43,365 nt of DNA from Micractinium sp. NFX-FRZ (taxonomy: Eukaryota; Chlorophyta; Trebouxiophyceae; Chlorellales; Chlorellaceae), in NCBI GenBank assembly GCA_029339195.1, contig JAPTJF010000504.1:1-43365 (forward strand), written 5' to 3'. The translations under genes were made by a program, and so were the position numbers. The notes beneath the pieces are model-generated. The model was not told the DNA's origin and did no database searches. It saw only the letters and a program-made list of their open reading frames with translations. Below are positions 10,525 through 21,582 of the stretch, one piece after another (position 1 is the first letter of the stretch; every line of letters begins with the position of its first letter).

Positions 10525-11392
10525 TGACCCTCGAGCTCCCCAAGCCCTGCCCCTTCCGACATTACACAGCCGGCCCTGTTGGCGGCTGGCATGCCCGTGC
10601 CCTGCCCCTGGCTCTGCCTCTCTGTACCCTCAAGCTGACACGTAACACCGCTCCCCTGCTGTCCCTGCTGCTGTACCCTGCCCCTCCTCGCTGCGCTGTT
10701 CTGCTCCTCTTGCCAGATGTGCCCCCTGACACCCCCAGCACTGCATCCCTGTACAATGATGTGCCCAGCGTGCACCCGAGGTGCCTCCGTGTGTTGCACC
10801 CCATGCCCACATGCGACCCTGTGAATCCTGGATTGCAAGCTGGCCGCAGCAGAGATCACGTCCTTACACAGGAGCATATCGAGAGGATTATTGGGCCGCA
10901 GCCGGCAAGCAAACAGACAGCAAGGCGACAGACAAGTGGAGGATTGATTGCGCAGAAGCGGAAAGTGCAGTGTGTGCAGGCCACAAACGTGAGGGGCGAT
11001 GGGGGGGGGAGAGGGTTGTGATTTTTCAAGTGGCCAGTATCTCAAAATTGGGCGAAATTGATGAAGGGATTAAGGAGGGGAGCATAAGGAACTCAACGTG
11101 CAAGGGGCACAGGTGATGGCGGGCGCGTGATGGCGAGGGGAAGCGCGGCTGCAGCGGCGGGACAGCTAGGATTGTACATGCACATTGCGGCTGAGGGAAC
11201 AGCGCCAGTTATAGTTGTGTGAAGGGTTGGAAGCAGATAAGCATGAGGGGAGGACTTGCTGGGAGAGGGGGCGGGGGTGGGAGTGGCACTGTGGGCATGG
11301 CATGGGCTCAGCCATGCCATGGAGACAAGGGATGGGGGTAGGAAGGCCGCGCAGACCTGCAGGCGTGCGCGGCCCGTCGCGCTGGGGCCACA
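10525..11392. other. Convergent 3' region, VPS24 / poly-Q protein gene
   Basis: This is untranslated sequence between two converging stop codons. No conserved coding frame was found. A TTACA (TGTAA on the minus strand) at 10864-10868 may serve the minus-strand gene. I found no TGTAA on the plus strand for VPS24. Confidence 0.45.
10864..10868 (-). promoter_or_regulatory. Poly(A) signal TGTAA (minus strand)
   Basis: TTACA on the plus strand reads TGTAA for the gene ending at 11393, about 525 bp downstream of its stop. Confidence 0.35.
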
Positions 11393-12573
11393 TCAGCAGT
11401 ACAGCGGCGCTGGCGAGTGGTCCAGCATGTGCCGGATCTTGTGCAGCCACGCCAGCACGCCATGCGGGTCCTGGCTGGCTGCCTGCTGCTGCTGCTGCTG
11501 CTGCTGGCGCTGCTGCCACAGGAGCTGCTGCTGCTGCTGCTGCTGCCAGTAGCCGCAGGCCGCTGGCTGCACCGGCAGCAGCACCGGCACCAGCAGGGGT
11601 GCCGCCGCGGTGGCGGCAGAGGCAGCGCAGGCGCGGGTCGACATGCAGCAGCAGCTGCCGCTGCTCCTGCTGCTGCTGCTGTTGCTGCTGGCGGTGGCGC
11701 CGCAGCTCACCAGGATCGGCAGGTTGGCCAGCGCATTGGGGGCTACCAGGTGGCCGGGGCGGGCAGCCGCAGTGGAGGCGGCAGCAGAGGTGTCCAGCCG
11801 CGGGCGCTTGGCCGGCTGCTCTTGCAGGGTGGGTGGGGTTTCCAGGCGGTACAGCGGCGCGGCAGGCGTGGGTCCCTGGGTGGGCACCCAAGAGCCGGCC
11901 ACCAGCGGGGGCGGCGGCGGGAGCAGCGGCGCGGGGACGGGCGCCGGGGGCGGCGCGCGCGTGCTTGGGGAGGGGTTGCAGCAGGCAACCTCTATGCTGC
12001 GCACGTAGACGACAGAGTCGGCTGCGTCCACGCCCGTGGCGCTGTGGGGCACGCGCACGCTCAGGGGGCGCAGGGCGCGGCGGCGCAGCAGCGGCGCCGG
12101 AGTGGCGGCGGTGGCGGCGGGGCGCCAAAGGGCATGGCCCTGCGCCGTGGTGGCGGCAGCGTGGATTTGCCAGTTCAGCTGGCGCTCACGAATCATGTAG
12201 TACACTGCACAGCGGGTGGATGCATGAAGAAGCGCGGGGTGAGGCGGTAGGAAGTAGCGGGCCACACGGCGGGGCTGCAGCGCCGGAAAGAGGCAGGCGG
12301 CGCGGCAGGCGGCGGGCACCTGCCCCAGCCGTACCTGTGGGGCTCGCGAGGCCCGCCGGCCACAGCTCCACAGCTTCGACACAGCCGTCATGGGGGCTCC
12401 TGCGCGACAGATACCAGATGGGAGAGGGGGTGAGCGACGCGACAGGGCTTCGGGCAACCTTCAGCATGGTCCCGCTCGCTACCGGGAGCGCACCTGGTCG
12501 CGGCCCAGTTGTAGAAGCGGCTGCAGTCCACGCAGTGGCGGCACCCGCCGCGGCGGGGAGCGCAGGGCGCCAT
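11393..12573 (-). CDS. Unrecognised protein with Cys cluster and poly-Q tail
   Basis: Three exons in transcript order (12573-12494, 12399-12335, 12204-11393) give 318 residues. The N-terminus has closely spaced cysteines and histidine (GGCRHCVDCSRFYNW), a possible small zinc site. Then come DGCVEAVELWPAGLASPT and YYMIRERQLNWQIH, both folded-looking and split by well-defined introns. From about residue 110 the protein is low-complexity: Pro/Ala-rich, a KRPRL basic patch that could be a nuclear signal, Ser/Cys runs, and two poly-Q tracts before the end AWLHKIRHMLDHSP. This composition is common in nuclear regulators, but I do not recognise the family and assign no function. The ATG at 12573 is the first in frame after a likely leader; an extra upstream exon cannot be excluded. 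The CTG/CAG triplet runs at about 11486-11550 are coding. Confidence 0.55.
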
Positions 12574-14630
12574 GCTTCAGGGCCCGCTAGCTTGGTGAGG
12601 GGCACAGGTTGTGAGGAGGGTGGGCGGAAATGAGATGTGAGAGCAGCAGAGAGCGGGTGTGCGGTGAGGTTCGGAACTGAGAGCAAACTTCAGGTGCCGG
12701 GCACCGCAGGCGTCCTATAGGCGGACCCAGCAGGGCTCCGGTCCGCCACTCCGGTTCCGGAAGCGACGCTCTTCGGTTCTGACCACTCATGCCACCGCGC
12801 CGGCCACTAACGTTCAGAATGATCCATATGAACGTGGGTTACACGGGTCAGGGGGTGGCCTATGTGGGAAGACCGTGTGGGACGCCCACCACTGAACGTC
12901 CTCGGAGGCGGCATAGTGCCTCTTCACCTCGTGACCCATGCGAGTCCACAACCAGCATGAAAGTGGTTCTGACACACTGGGTGGGTGGTGTATGCTGGGG
13001 TACCGACCGCCACCACTGGTTCCTCCAGTGCACTGAAGGGGCACATGCCGCCGCCGCCTCCTCAGACCCCCTGCTCACCAGGTGCCTGCCTGCATCAGCA
13101 CACGTCATGCCAACGTTGGGAGTGTGTGTTGGACTGCTGGAGCCAGAACCCAAAGGTTTGGCGCAGACCTGCGCCGTCCTCACCGTAAAGCCATCGAGCC
13201 TTGCAACAATTGTGTGCAGGTGTTGAGGCCCCGTCCACCCCCGTCGGCAGGAGTTGTCAGGTCGGTCAGGTGTTGAGGCCCGTCCACCCAGAGTCCCCCA
13301 GGGCGGCGCCGCCGCCAGCGCTGCCTCAAGCGCAGCACGAGATGCTGCGAGGGGCTGCAGTGCTACTGTGAGCGCACCCTTGTAGGCAGCACCCCTCTGG
13401 CGCTGCTCCTACAGTCTGGTGCCAACCACCGGCGGTGGCCACATGTGCGGTGCGCCAACAGCCGCCAGAGGCGTGCATGATGACGCTGAGCATGACTTGC
13501 AGCCCAGTGCCCACTCTCGGCAGCCGGTGTTCCTTGGCAGGCAAGACGTCAGCACCAGCCCAGCAGGCTCCCTGACATGGCGGGAGCATCAAGGCGGTGC
13601 GAGGGTGTGGGCAGGCATGGGCAGCTCCCATGCCGACGCCAGCACAGCATGCACAGCAGTCTATGCCAGTCATGCCCTGCACTCTTCGCTGCCTGGTTCG
13701 ACGGCTCCGATGATAACCTCCATAATCTGCGCCGGGCAGCCAGCTCTGCAGAGTGAGAGGGCCGCGCCCCGCTCCTGTTGGACTGGTGGATCGGCAGGCA
13801 GATATCTAAGCACCTGTGACCGCAGCTGCTGATGGCATGGCAGGGGGCCCGCAGGCAGGGGACCTCATTGCTGCCCGTTTCCTGGCTGCAAGCCAGCCTG
13901 CCCGCGGTGCATGCGCGTGCGGCAGCCGGGTGTGCGGTGGCAGGCCTTGCTGCGCATGCGCAGGGCTGGGCGGCGGCTGGATGACGTCTCGCTCATAACG
14001 AGGGGTGGGCAGGCAGTGCGGGCCCACTGGAAACACCCTTTTGAGTGGGCACAAGCTGCCAGGTGATGCAACGCTGATCACCGCAGCAGGGGAACCTTGG
14101 ACTGCGACTGCAGATAGCAGACGAGAAAAGGATGCATGTCGTGCATGCGGCTGCGACCATCGCACCGCTAGCGTGACACTGCAGGCTGGGCGGGAGGTCG
14201 GTACTGCCGGCCTGGTGGTTTGCTTACATGACAGACATATTTGGGCCATCTGCATGTCAGATGAAAGCAAGTTCAAGGTTTGATTCAATGTAAGATCGCA
14301 AGGTGGGTAGCAGGTGAAGGGCTCCGGTGTGGGGAGCCCACGGACTCTGCCATGCCCAGCCAGCGGCAGCGACCGGCGGCGGCGCAGCCGACGGTACTCA
14401 ACCAGGCAGCTGCCCAGTGACACCGGCCGTTTGTGATGGTCCAAGATATCATGGGTTCGGGCGTTGCCGTGGTTCTTGCGATTTGCTCATGCCATACTCA
14501 GCGGAAGCCGCCACCTACCCGGTTGCCAGCGTCGTCCGGCTGCCACTTTTCATCTTCGTAGAGCTCACCACCTCCGTTTCCACGACCAATTTTTTGGCTT
14601 CGCCATTTCCATGTCCGTCTATCTCATACT
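12574..14630. other. Intergenic region, divergent from poly-Q gene to M11 copy 1
   Basis: This is two kilobases without a supportable gene. It has mixed GC, many short frames on both strands, and no splice-consistent domain. It holds a 50-bp-period direct repeat at 13217-13290. The last 130 bp before 14631 are pyrimidine-rich and lower in GC, as expected of the 5' UTR of M11 copy 1. I could not place TATA boxes. Confidence 0.45.
13217..13290. repeat. Direct repeat CAGGTGTTGAGGCC(C)CGTCCACC
   Basis: The word occurs at 13217 and again at 13267 (period 50) with one indel. It is intergenic and of unknown role. Confidence 0.75.
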
Positions 14631-17317
14631 ATGAACTATCGACAAGGTATACTGCTGGCACTATGCGCCCTCCTAGCGCTGCTGACTCCCGCCGCGCGGG
14701 CCACGAACGCCCGCAAGCTGCTTGCAGGCTCGACACACACCGTGGCAGGTGATTCTCCACGGTTTTCGAAGGTTGTGGGATGTGCAAGCGCCACGCCGGT
14801 TCGTCGCAGCCGGGTTTCTGACCGACCGCCCCGCCCTCAAACTGCAGGCAGGGCGATCGTCATCACAGAGGATCGGGACGGACAAACCCCGCAGCGGTGA
14901 GCGAGTTAACCGCGCTCGTGCAGCTGGGGTCCGGGCTGTGCCAGAAGCTGCCGCCGCTGCCACACAAGCCAGGATACTCTACCGGCCCTGCCCCTCACCA
15001 CTGCTTCACCATGCCCTCTGCCTGCCTGCAGCATGCTGGGCTTGCACACCCCCGATGGCAAGCGCGTGCATGTGGAAGTTGCCAACGCACGGCACCTGGC
15101 GGGCCTGCACACCGGCATGCAGGTTGAGCTTACGGGCCGCTGGGCGCAGCCGCCGTCACGCCGCCGCTTAGCTGCAGCAGCTGCCCCCAAGTTTGTGGCT
15201 GCCAGCATCAGCGCCTCTGGTGCCGCGTTTGCCGCCCCCACGCTCACCGTTGCCAGCGCCAGCAGAGGCGTGTCGTTTGCTTCCGGCCCCGCCAGCCTGA
15301 GACCATCCATCGTGCTGAGCTCTAACCAGCTGATCGCCAGCGCTGTCAACACCCTCGTCATCCCAAGTAAGGCCTGTGCCTGCCCGCCTGCACGCCAGCC
15401 TGCTTGCTGCATTCAAGGACTTCTCTTCTAGCCAGACCTTCTTGGCAGCCTGCCCAGCGGCCTGCCTGCTGCTCCGGCCTTGTTCACCTGCCGCAGCTGG
15501 CCACAGGCTGGCGCCCTGCTCAACCCCGCACTGTATTCCCTTGCTCCTGCCTCCCCGCCCCCGCTGCAGTTGCCGGCATGGCCAAACCAGGCGCCGCCTG
15601 CCCCGGCGCCTCACTGCCCAAGTTTAGCGTGGACCAAGTGAAGCAGGCCGTGTTTGCAGAGGTCAACCCCGGCGGCATCACCGTCGGCTCCACCTTCAAC
15701 AAGTGCTCCTACGGCAAGAGCCGGCTGACGCAGGGCAACAGTCTGGTGGCCGACGTGGTGGAGCTGCCGTGCGCGGGCACCACGTGAGGCACCTCAGCAA
15801 ACTGCAGTGGCCCACCCTCTGCCGTCGTCGCCCCTGGGCCCAACCCTTCCCCTGCCCTGCCCTGCCCTGCCCAGGCCAGACCGCTGCAGCTCTCACCTGC
15901 CGCCTGCCCACACACCCCGCTCGTCGGCCACCTCGTGTGTGCACACAAGTGCCACCCCATCACATGCCCCCTGCACGCATGTTCACCAGGGTGCTCGCCC
16001 GTGCCCGTGCTCCTCTGCCCTGCAGCAACGGCGCGCCCTGGTCCTTCAGCACCTGCGATTTTGCCGACTTCAACGGCTATGCCGACGCCGCTGACGAGGT
16101 GCTCACGGCACGCGGCATCGACCTCTCCCTCTACAAATACCGGTGAGCACATAAACCCTAAACCCTGGCGGGCGGTGCCCCTTGGCAGGAGCATTGGCAG
16201 CGCCATTGCCATTGGGATGCAGCTGCCGCAGAGCTTGCCACGTGTGCATCGGCTGTGTGCGCCGGCCCATCCCCTCCCGCTCAGGTCGCACAACCCGCCT
16301 CCTCCCACACACCCGCGGCTGCAGGGTATACCTCATTCCCCCCGGCGCCTGCAAGTTTGTGGGGCTGGGAAGCGTGGGGTGCGACCCCGCCTACGACTGC
16401 CGCACTTGGATCGGGGGCGACTGGTGGGCCGCACCAAATGCCATGGTGCACGAACTGGGGCACAGCCTGTTCATGGCGCACGCGGGGGCGGCCAATGCAG
16501 AGGGCGCTGTCGACGACTGTGAGTCCGCACTGTGCACTGGAGGGGGGAAACTAACGCGCATTGCTCGGATTTTGCGTGAATGGGTGGGTGGGTGAGGAGC
16601 GGGAGCCCGAGGCTGGGAGCAGGGGGGAGTGTGGTCAACCTTGATCTGTTGCACTCCCGGAGTTCGGGCCCAACCCTGGGTTGCTGTGCTGAGCTCTCTG
16701 GCGGTGCCTGCCTCCTGCCTGCCGCAGATGCCGACCTGAGCGGTGCGATGGGCTACTGCTGCTCCAGCCGCTGCCCCAACACCCCCCACGCCTGGCAGCT
16801 GGGCTGGGTGAGCCTGCAGCAGCTGGACGGCAGCTCCCTCAAGCCCGGGCAGACGCTGACCGCCGTGCTGTCCAGCCAGTCGCTGTCGGCACGCAGCGGG
16901 CTGCGCATCGTGCCCTCCTGGGCGGCAGGCCTGGACCCCGTGTTTGTGGGGTACCGCACCAAGGCGGGCGGCGACGTGGCCACAGATGCCGCCGGCAAGC
17001 TGCACGTCTACACATCCGCCATCACCAACACATTCGACCCCAGGCCCACCACCTGGCAGGCGGCTTTGAGCTCCCCTGGCCAGGCGTGGGCGCAGCCCAC
17101 CGCTGGGCTGGTGGTGCGCCTAGTGAGCTCCGGCGCCGCTAATGCTAAGGTCACCGTGTGCCGCAAGGGTGGCAGTGAAACCCCTGCAAGCTGCCGGGCC
17201 GGCCTGGATAATGATTGCAATGGGCTTGCTGGGTCCCGGGACCCCGCCTGCGCCCGGGTACTTAAACGGGCGGCTGTAGCAGCGCCCAAGCCCACTGGTG
17301 CCGTGCGTGCTTTGTAA
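14631..17317 (+). CDS. Secreted M11 (gametolysin-type) metallopeptidase, copy 1
   Basis: Seven exons (14631-14748, 14848-14896, 15032-15366, 15570-15783, 16026-16142, 16325-16518, 16728-17317) give 538 residues. A signal peptide (ILLALCALLALLTPAARA, ending near 25) directs secretion. An N-terminal region has LHTPDGKRVHVEV and TGRW, followed by an Ala-rich linker and a region with GSTFNKCSYGKSRLTQGNS. The zinc site is HELGHSLFMAH (His320, Glu321, His324, His330), with a Met-turn at MGYCC (Met350), as in metzincins. The C-terminus carries GLDNDCNGL and DPAC, resembling MopE-type metal-binding repeats. M11 peptidases of volvocine algae cut cell-wall or matrix glycoproteins during mating or hatching; wall remodelling or autospore release is inferred here. 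The 209-bp intron at 16519-16727, between the zinc site and the Met-turn, is absent from both other copies. Confidence 0.85.
16153..16166. repeat. Telomere-like AAACCCTAAACCCT in intron 5 of copy 1
   Basis: Two tandem plant/green-algal telomere units (CCCTAAA) sit ten bases after the donor at 16143. They could be a chance match, a telo-box element, or a trace of break repair. Confidence 0.7.
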
Positions 17318-18716
17318 TGCACGCCATCAAGGCATGCTCAGTCATGCCAGCCTTACAATTTTGGTGTCTTCGACTCTCATCCCTGCCTCTTTCTCTTCTC
17401 TTTTGTTGCATTACTTGCTTTCCCGCCCAGAGGCCCCCCCGCCCCCGCACCGCACCCATCGCCCCTCTCCAGACCGCAACCCTTCATCACACCCTTGTTT
17501 CTTTGGTTAAACGTATCCCCCTAGCATTTTTATGGCGCATTGTATCAATCAATCAATCAATTACATTTCCACGGGGAGCCAGCAACGGTAGCCCTTGTAT
17601 CACTGTATCACCTTGCCCCCGGTTTCATGCAGTTTTCCCATGCCGGTATGCAACCCACCTGTATTACTACTATTCCGTGCCACGCTCCTCCCTACCCTCA
17701 CCTGTACTCTATCGCTTGCCTCCCAGTTTAGCCACACCTCAGCCCCACTCGAAAGTTCCAAAACACTCCTTAACCTGCAATCTTGTAAAATGTTGTAAAC
17801 CACAATCCCAGCCCAAATTACCGGTCGCATTCAGCACAGTGGTTCATGCAAACAGCCCCCTCGGCCTGCCTGCCGGCTCCCAGTGCCGCTGGGTGCCTGA
17901 CCAGCTTCGAGGCGCAACCAAGAATGGCTCCCCGCTCTTGTCAAGAGCAGTGCGGTGTGCATGGGAAACATAATCAGGGGGTGGGCGTTGTAACACCTTT
18001 GATCCCACTCGGTGGGCACATGGGCAGTGGCGGCGGGGCCGTGCATAAGCAAATGGCCTGGGTCTTCATGCCACTGAGGTGCATCAGGCTTCCACCAAGG
18101 CGTCCATTGTATATTCAATCGAACGCAATGCGACCTCCCCAAGCGGGGGGAAGAGCAGGCGCGGCCCTGCGGGGTTGGAGCCAGGCGCCAACATGTGCAT
18201 GAGGTGGAGTGGCAGCGGCAGGCATGCGGGCCAGGGGCATACTGCGCGGGGGAAAGGTACTGTTGGCAGGCGCGTGCGGAAGTGGCAGGGGCGAGCTTAA
18301 GGTGTGCAGTGTCATCACATTGCAGGCAGAGGGTGGATGGTACAAGAAATCCGCCATGGCATGTCCGACTTGATGCTATGCTGGTGGTGTGCAGCAAGCA
18401 GCGGGGCGGAGGGGGTACGGCGGCAGGCGGCCCGCTCCCGGAGCTCGCGGTCACCCTGGCCGGTAGCTGTCCGGTGACACTATGGACGCCTGCAGAGCTC
18501 TCCTTTTCTCAGTTACTCGATGCATCTTGACCTCAACAACAAGCAGGGTTTAAGTCGGGCACTGGGGATAGTGAGGCAGTCGCCACTTCGCCGGCGGGCC
18601 TCTTTTTCCGGTCAGCCACTTTTTGCGGCCCGGGCATTCATCATCCGCTTCGCTCGCTAAACCCCCACTTCCTTCGGTTCATCATTTCCTCTATTACATC
18701 TCCACTTCTCTTCACA
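17318..18716. other. 3' region of M11 copy 1 and promoter of copy 2
   Basis: No gene was seen. The first half is AT-richer, with a (TCAA)n run near 17545-17561, a motif TTTCATGCAGTTTTCCC at about 17623 that recurs after copy 2 (about 21830), and two TGTAA signals at 17784 and 17794. The second half (to 18716) holds the copy 2 promoter and a pyrimidine-rich 5' UTR. The upstream sequences of copies 1 and 2 are not similar by eye. Confidence 0.5.
17784..17798 (+). promoter_or_regulatory. Paired poly(A) signals TGTAA
   Basis: TGTAA occurs at 17784-17788 and 17794-17798 in an AT-rich stretch 467 bp past the stop of M11 copy 1. Confidence 0.5.
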
Positions 18717-21582
18717 ATGAACTCTACACGAGGGCTACTGCTGTGCGCCATCCTTGCGCTGCTGGCCACCGCTGCGCAAGCAACACAACCACGCAAGCTG
18801 CTCGCAAGCTCTGCACAGACCCTGAAAGGTGAGAGCCTGCCGGTCGGCCGGAGGCTTGCGCAGACGGCAATGCCGCTGGCGGAGCTCGGGGAGCTAGGGG
18901 TGACAAAAACAAAACTTTATCGAGCGATTGCTGACGGATACATCCCCCGGCTGTTGCGCTGCAGGCAAGGCCGTCGTCATCTCCGAGGACAGGCAGGGGC
19001 AGGCACCCAAGCGGTGAGCGGTACATGCGGCTCTGCCGCCGCCGCCGCTGCCGCCGCCGCCGCTGCAGACACATGCCGCCAGCATGTCATGCAGATGGCA
19101 GCCAGCAGGTCGTGCAGATGCTTGCACCTACCCCTTGAATGCGTTCACTTTCCTCACCGTCAAGTCCTCTGCCTCCCTTGTTATCTGCCTGCCTGCAGCA
19201 TGCTGGGCGTGCACACACCCGACGGCAGGCGCGTGCATGTTGAGGTCGCCGACGCGCGGCAGCTGGCGGGCCTGCACACCGGCATGCACGTCGAGCTGAC
19301 GGGCCGCTGGGCACAGCAAGCGCAGCAGGCGCCACGCCGCAGCGTCCTGGCAGCAGCAGCAGCTCGCCCCTCTGCCCCCAAGTTTGTAGCGGCCAGCCTC
19401 AGCGCCTCTGGCGCCGCGTTTGCCGCCCCCACGCTCACCCAGGGAGCCACCAGCGGCATGGCGTCCATCGCTGCCGGCCCCGCCAAGGCTGCCTCCGTGC
19501 TGAGCACCAACAAGCTTGTTGCCAGCACTGTCAGCACCATTTTTATTCCAAGTGAGACCTCTGCCTGCCCCCACCTGCCTGTCTGTAAGCCTGCCTGCTT
19601 GCCCTGCCTGGATCCAGCCTGCCTGGATCCCACCTGCCCCGTCTGCCCGTCTACATGCATGGCAAGATGCCTCAGGCTTGCTTCCTGGCTGCTGCCTCCC
19701 TGCATGCCTGTGCACTTGCAAGCTAGGGCCAACTGTCCAACTAGCCGGCCTCCCTGCCTCCCCTCCCCCGCCCACCGTGCAGTTGCGGGAGTAGACCCCT
19801 CTCGTGCCGCCTGCCCCGGCACCTCGCTGCCCAAGTTTAGCATTGACCAAGTGAGGAAGGCCGTGTTTGCAGAGGCCAACCCTGGCGGCATCACCGTCGG
19901 CTCCACCTTCAACAAGTGCTCCTACGGCAAGAGCCGGCTGACGCAGGGCAACAGTCTGGTGGCCGACGTGGTGGAGCTGCCGTGCGCGGGCACCACGTGA
20001 GGCACCCGCTGCCTGGGCCTGCAACCTGCCTTGACCCAGTCTGATTTGCATGCGCTTGCCTGCCCCGCACTGCCCTCCCTTGGGGCCGCCTGACTGTCAG
20101 CCCTGCCCTGCCCTGCCCTGCCAGCTACCCACGGCACTTGCACACACATGCCTGCCACCCCAGCAGCCGATTCCCGGCAACACGCAGGCACTCACCGGGA
20201 CGGCCCCTGCCCCCCACATAATGCCCTGCAGCAACGGCGTCGCCTGGTCCTTCAGCACCTGCGGGTTTGACGACTTTAACGGCTATGCCGACGCCGCTGA
20301 CGAGGTGCTCAGGGCACGCGGCATCGACCTGTCGCTGTACGCTCAGCGGTGAGCGAGCGCGTGTGCTGGCACGCTGTGGCCAGCGCCGGGGCAAGGGAGG
20401 CAGGCGGGTAGGTGTATCAAACATGTCAGCAGCAAGTGGCGGCGCCACACCTGCAGGTGCGCGTGCGTGCTCACCTTGCTGTGAAACTCCCGACTAGCGG
20501 CCATGGGGCTGCGCTTCCCAGTCATGCCTCACTTGCCGCACCTCTGGCAACAGTGCACCCAGGGCTGCCCTCTCCCAAGCACACCCACTCACCCCTGCTC
20601 CCCTGCCTCCCACACCTACCCCTTGCAGGGTGTACCTCATCCCCCCTGGCGCCTGCAACTTTGTGGGCCTGGGGTATGTGGGCTGCGATGGAAGCTACGA
20701 GGTGAGGAGGGGCGGTGAAGCAGGGGCGAGTGTCTCTGCCTTTCAGCGCCCTATCTCAGGTTGCTGCTCGCCTGGCAGCGGCCACGCTCCCTGCTGGCGC
20801 CGCCCCCACACCGGGCCACCAATGAGGAGCCTCACCCACTCAAGCCCCTGGTGTGCCCCTCCAACTTCCAACTGCCGCAGTGCCGCTCCTGGATCGGCGC
20901 CGACTTCTGGGCTGCCCCCGCCGCCATGGTGCACGAGATTGGGCACAACCTGTTCATGGCGCACGCCGGCGCCACCAATGCCGCTGGCGATTATGACGAG
21001 TATGCCGACCTGAGCGGGACAATGGGCTACTGCTGCTCCGACCGCTGCCCCAACACCCCCCACGCCTGGCAGCTGGGCTGGGTGAGCCTGCAGCAGCTGG
21101 ACGGCAGCTCCCTCAAGCCCGGGCAGACGCTGACCGCCGTGCTGTCCAGCCAGTCGCTGTCGGCACGCAGCGGGCTGCGCATCGTGCCCTCCTGGGCGGC
21201 AGGCCTGGACCCCGTGTTTGTGGGGTACCGCACCAAGGCGGGCGGTGACGTGGCCACAGACGCCGCCGGCAAGCTGCACGTCTACACATCCGCCATCACC
21301 AACACATTTGACCCCCGGCCCACCACCTGGCAGGCAGCTCTGAGCACCCCCGGCCAGGCGTGGGTGCAGCCCACCGCCGGGCTGGTGGTGCGCCTGGTGA
21401 GCTCCGGCCCCGCCAATGCCAAGCTCACCGTGTGCCGCAGGGGCGGTGCCGAGACCCTGGCGAGCTGCCAGGCAGGCCTCGATAACGATTGCAATGGCCT
21501 GGTTGGGTCCCGGGACCCCGCCTGCGCCCGCCTGCTCAGACGGGCGGCAGCAGCAGCCCCCAAGCCCACGCCTGCTTTGTAA
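18717..21582 (+). CDS. Secreted M11 (gametolysin-type) metallopeptidase, copy 2
   Basis: Seven exons (18717-18828, 18965-19013, 19199-19551, 19783-19996, 20232-20348, 20629-20701, 20881-21582) give 539 residues. The signal peptide is GLLLCAILALLATAAQA. Domain order matches copy 1: KAVVISEDRQGQAPKR, HTPDGRRVHVEV, an Ala-rich linker, GSTFNKCSYGKSRLTQ, GYADAADEVLRARGIDLSLY, zinc site HEIGHNLFMAH (His324, Glu325, His328, His334), Met-turn MGYCC (Met354) and C-terminal GLDNDCNGL. The 179-bp intron at 20702-20880 splits SYE|CRSW and is missing from copies 1 and 3, where the sequence is continuous SYDCRSW or AYDCRTW. In turn, the copy-1 intron after the zinc site is missing here. The last exon is nearly identical to copy 3 up to about 21438. 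The role is inferred as extracellular proteolysis of wall glycoproteins. Confidence 0.87.

Noticed and set aside
11215..12633. Long plus-strand frame opposite the poly-Q gene
   Set aside because: It is Gly/Ala/Arg low-complexity sequence created by GC-rich antisense and CTG repeats, with no domain.
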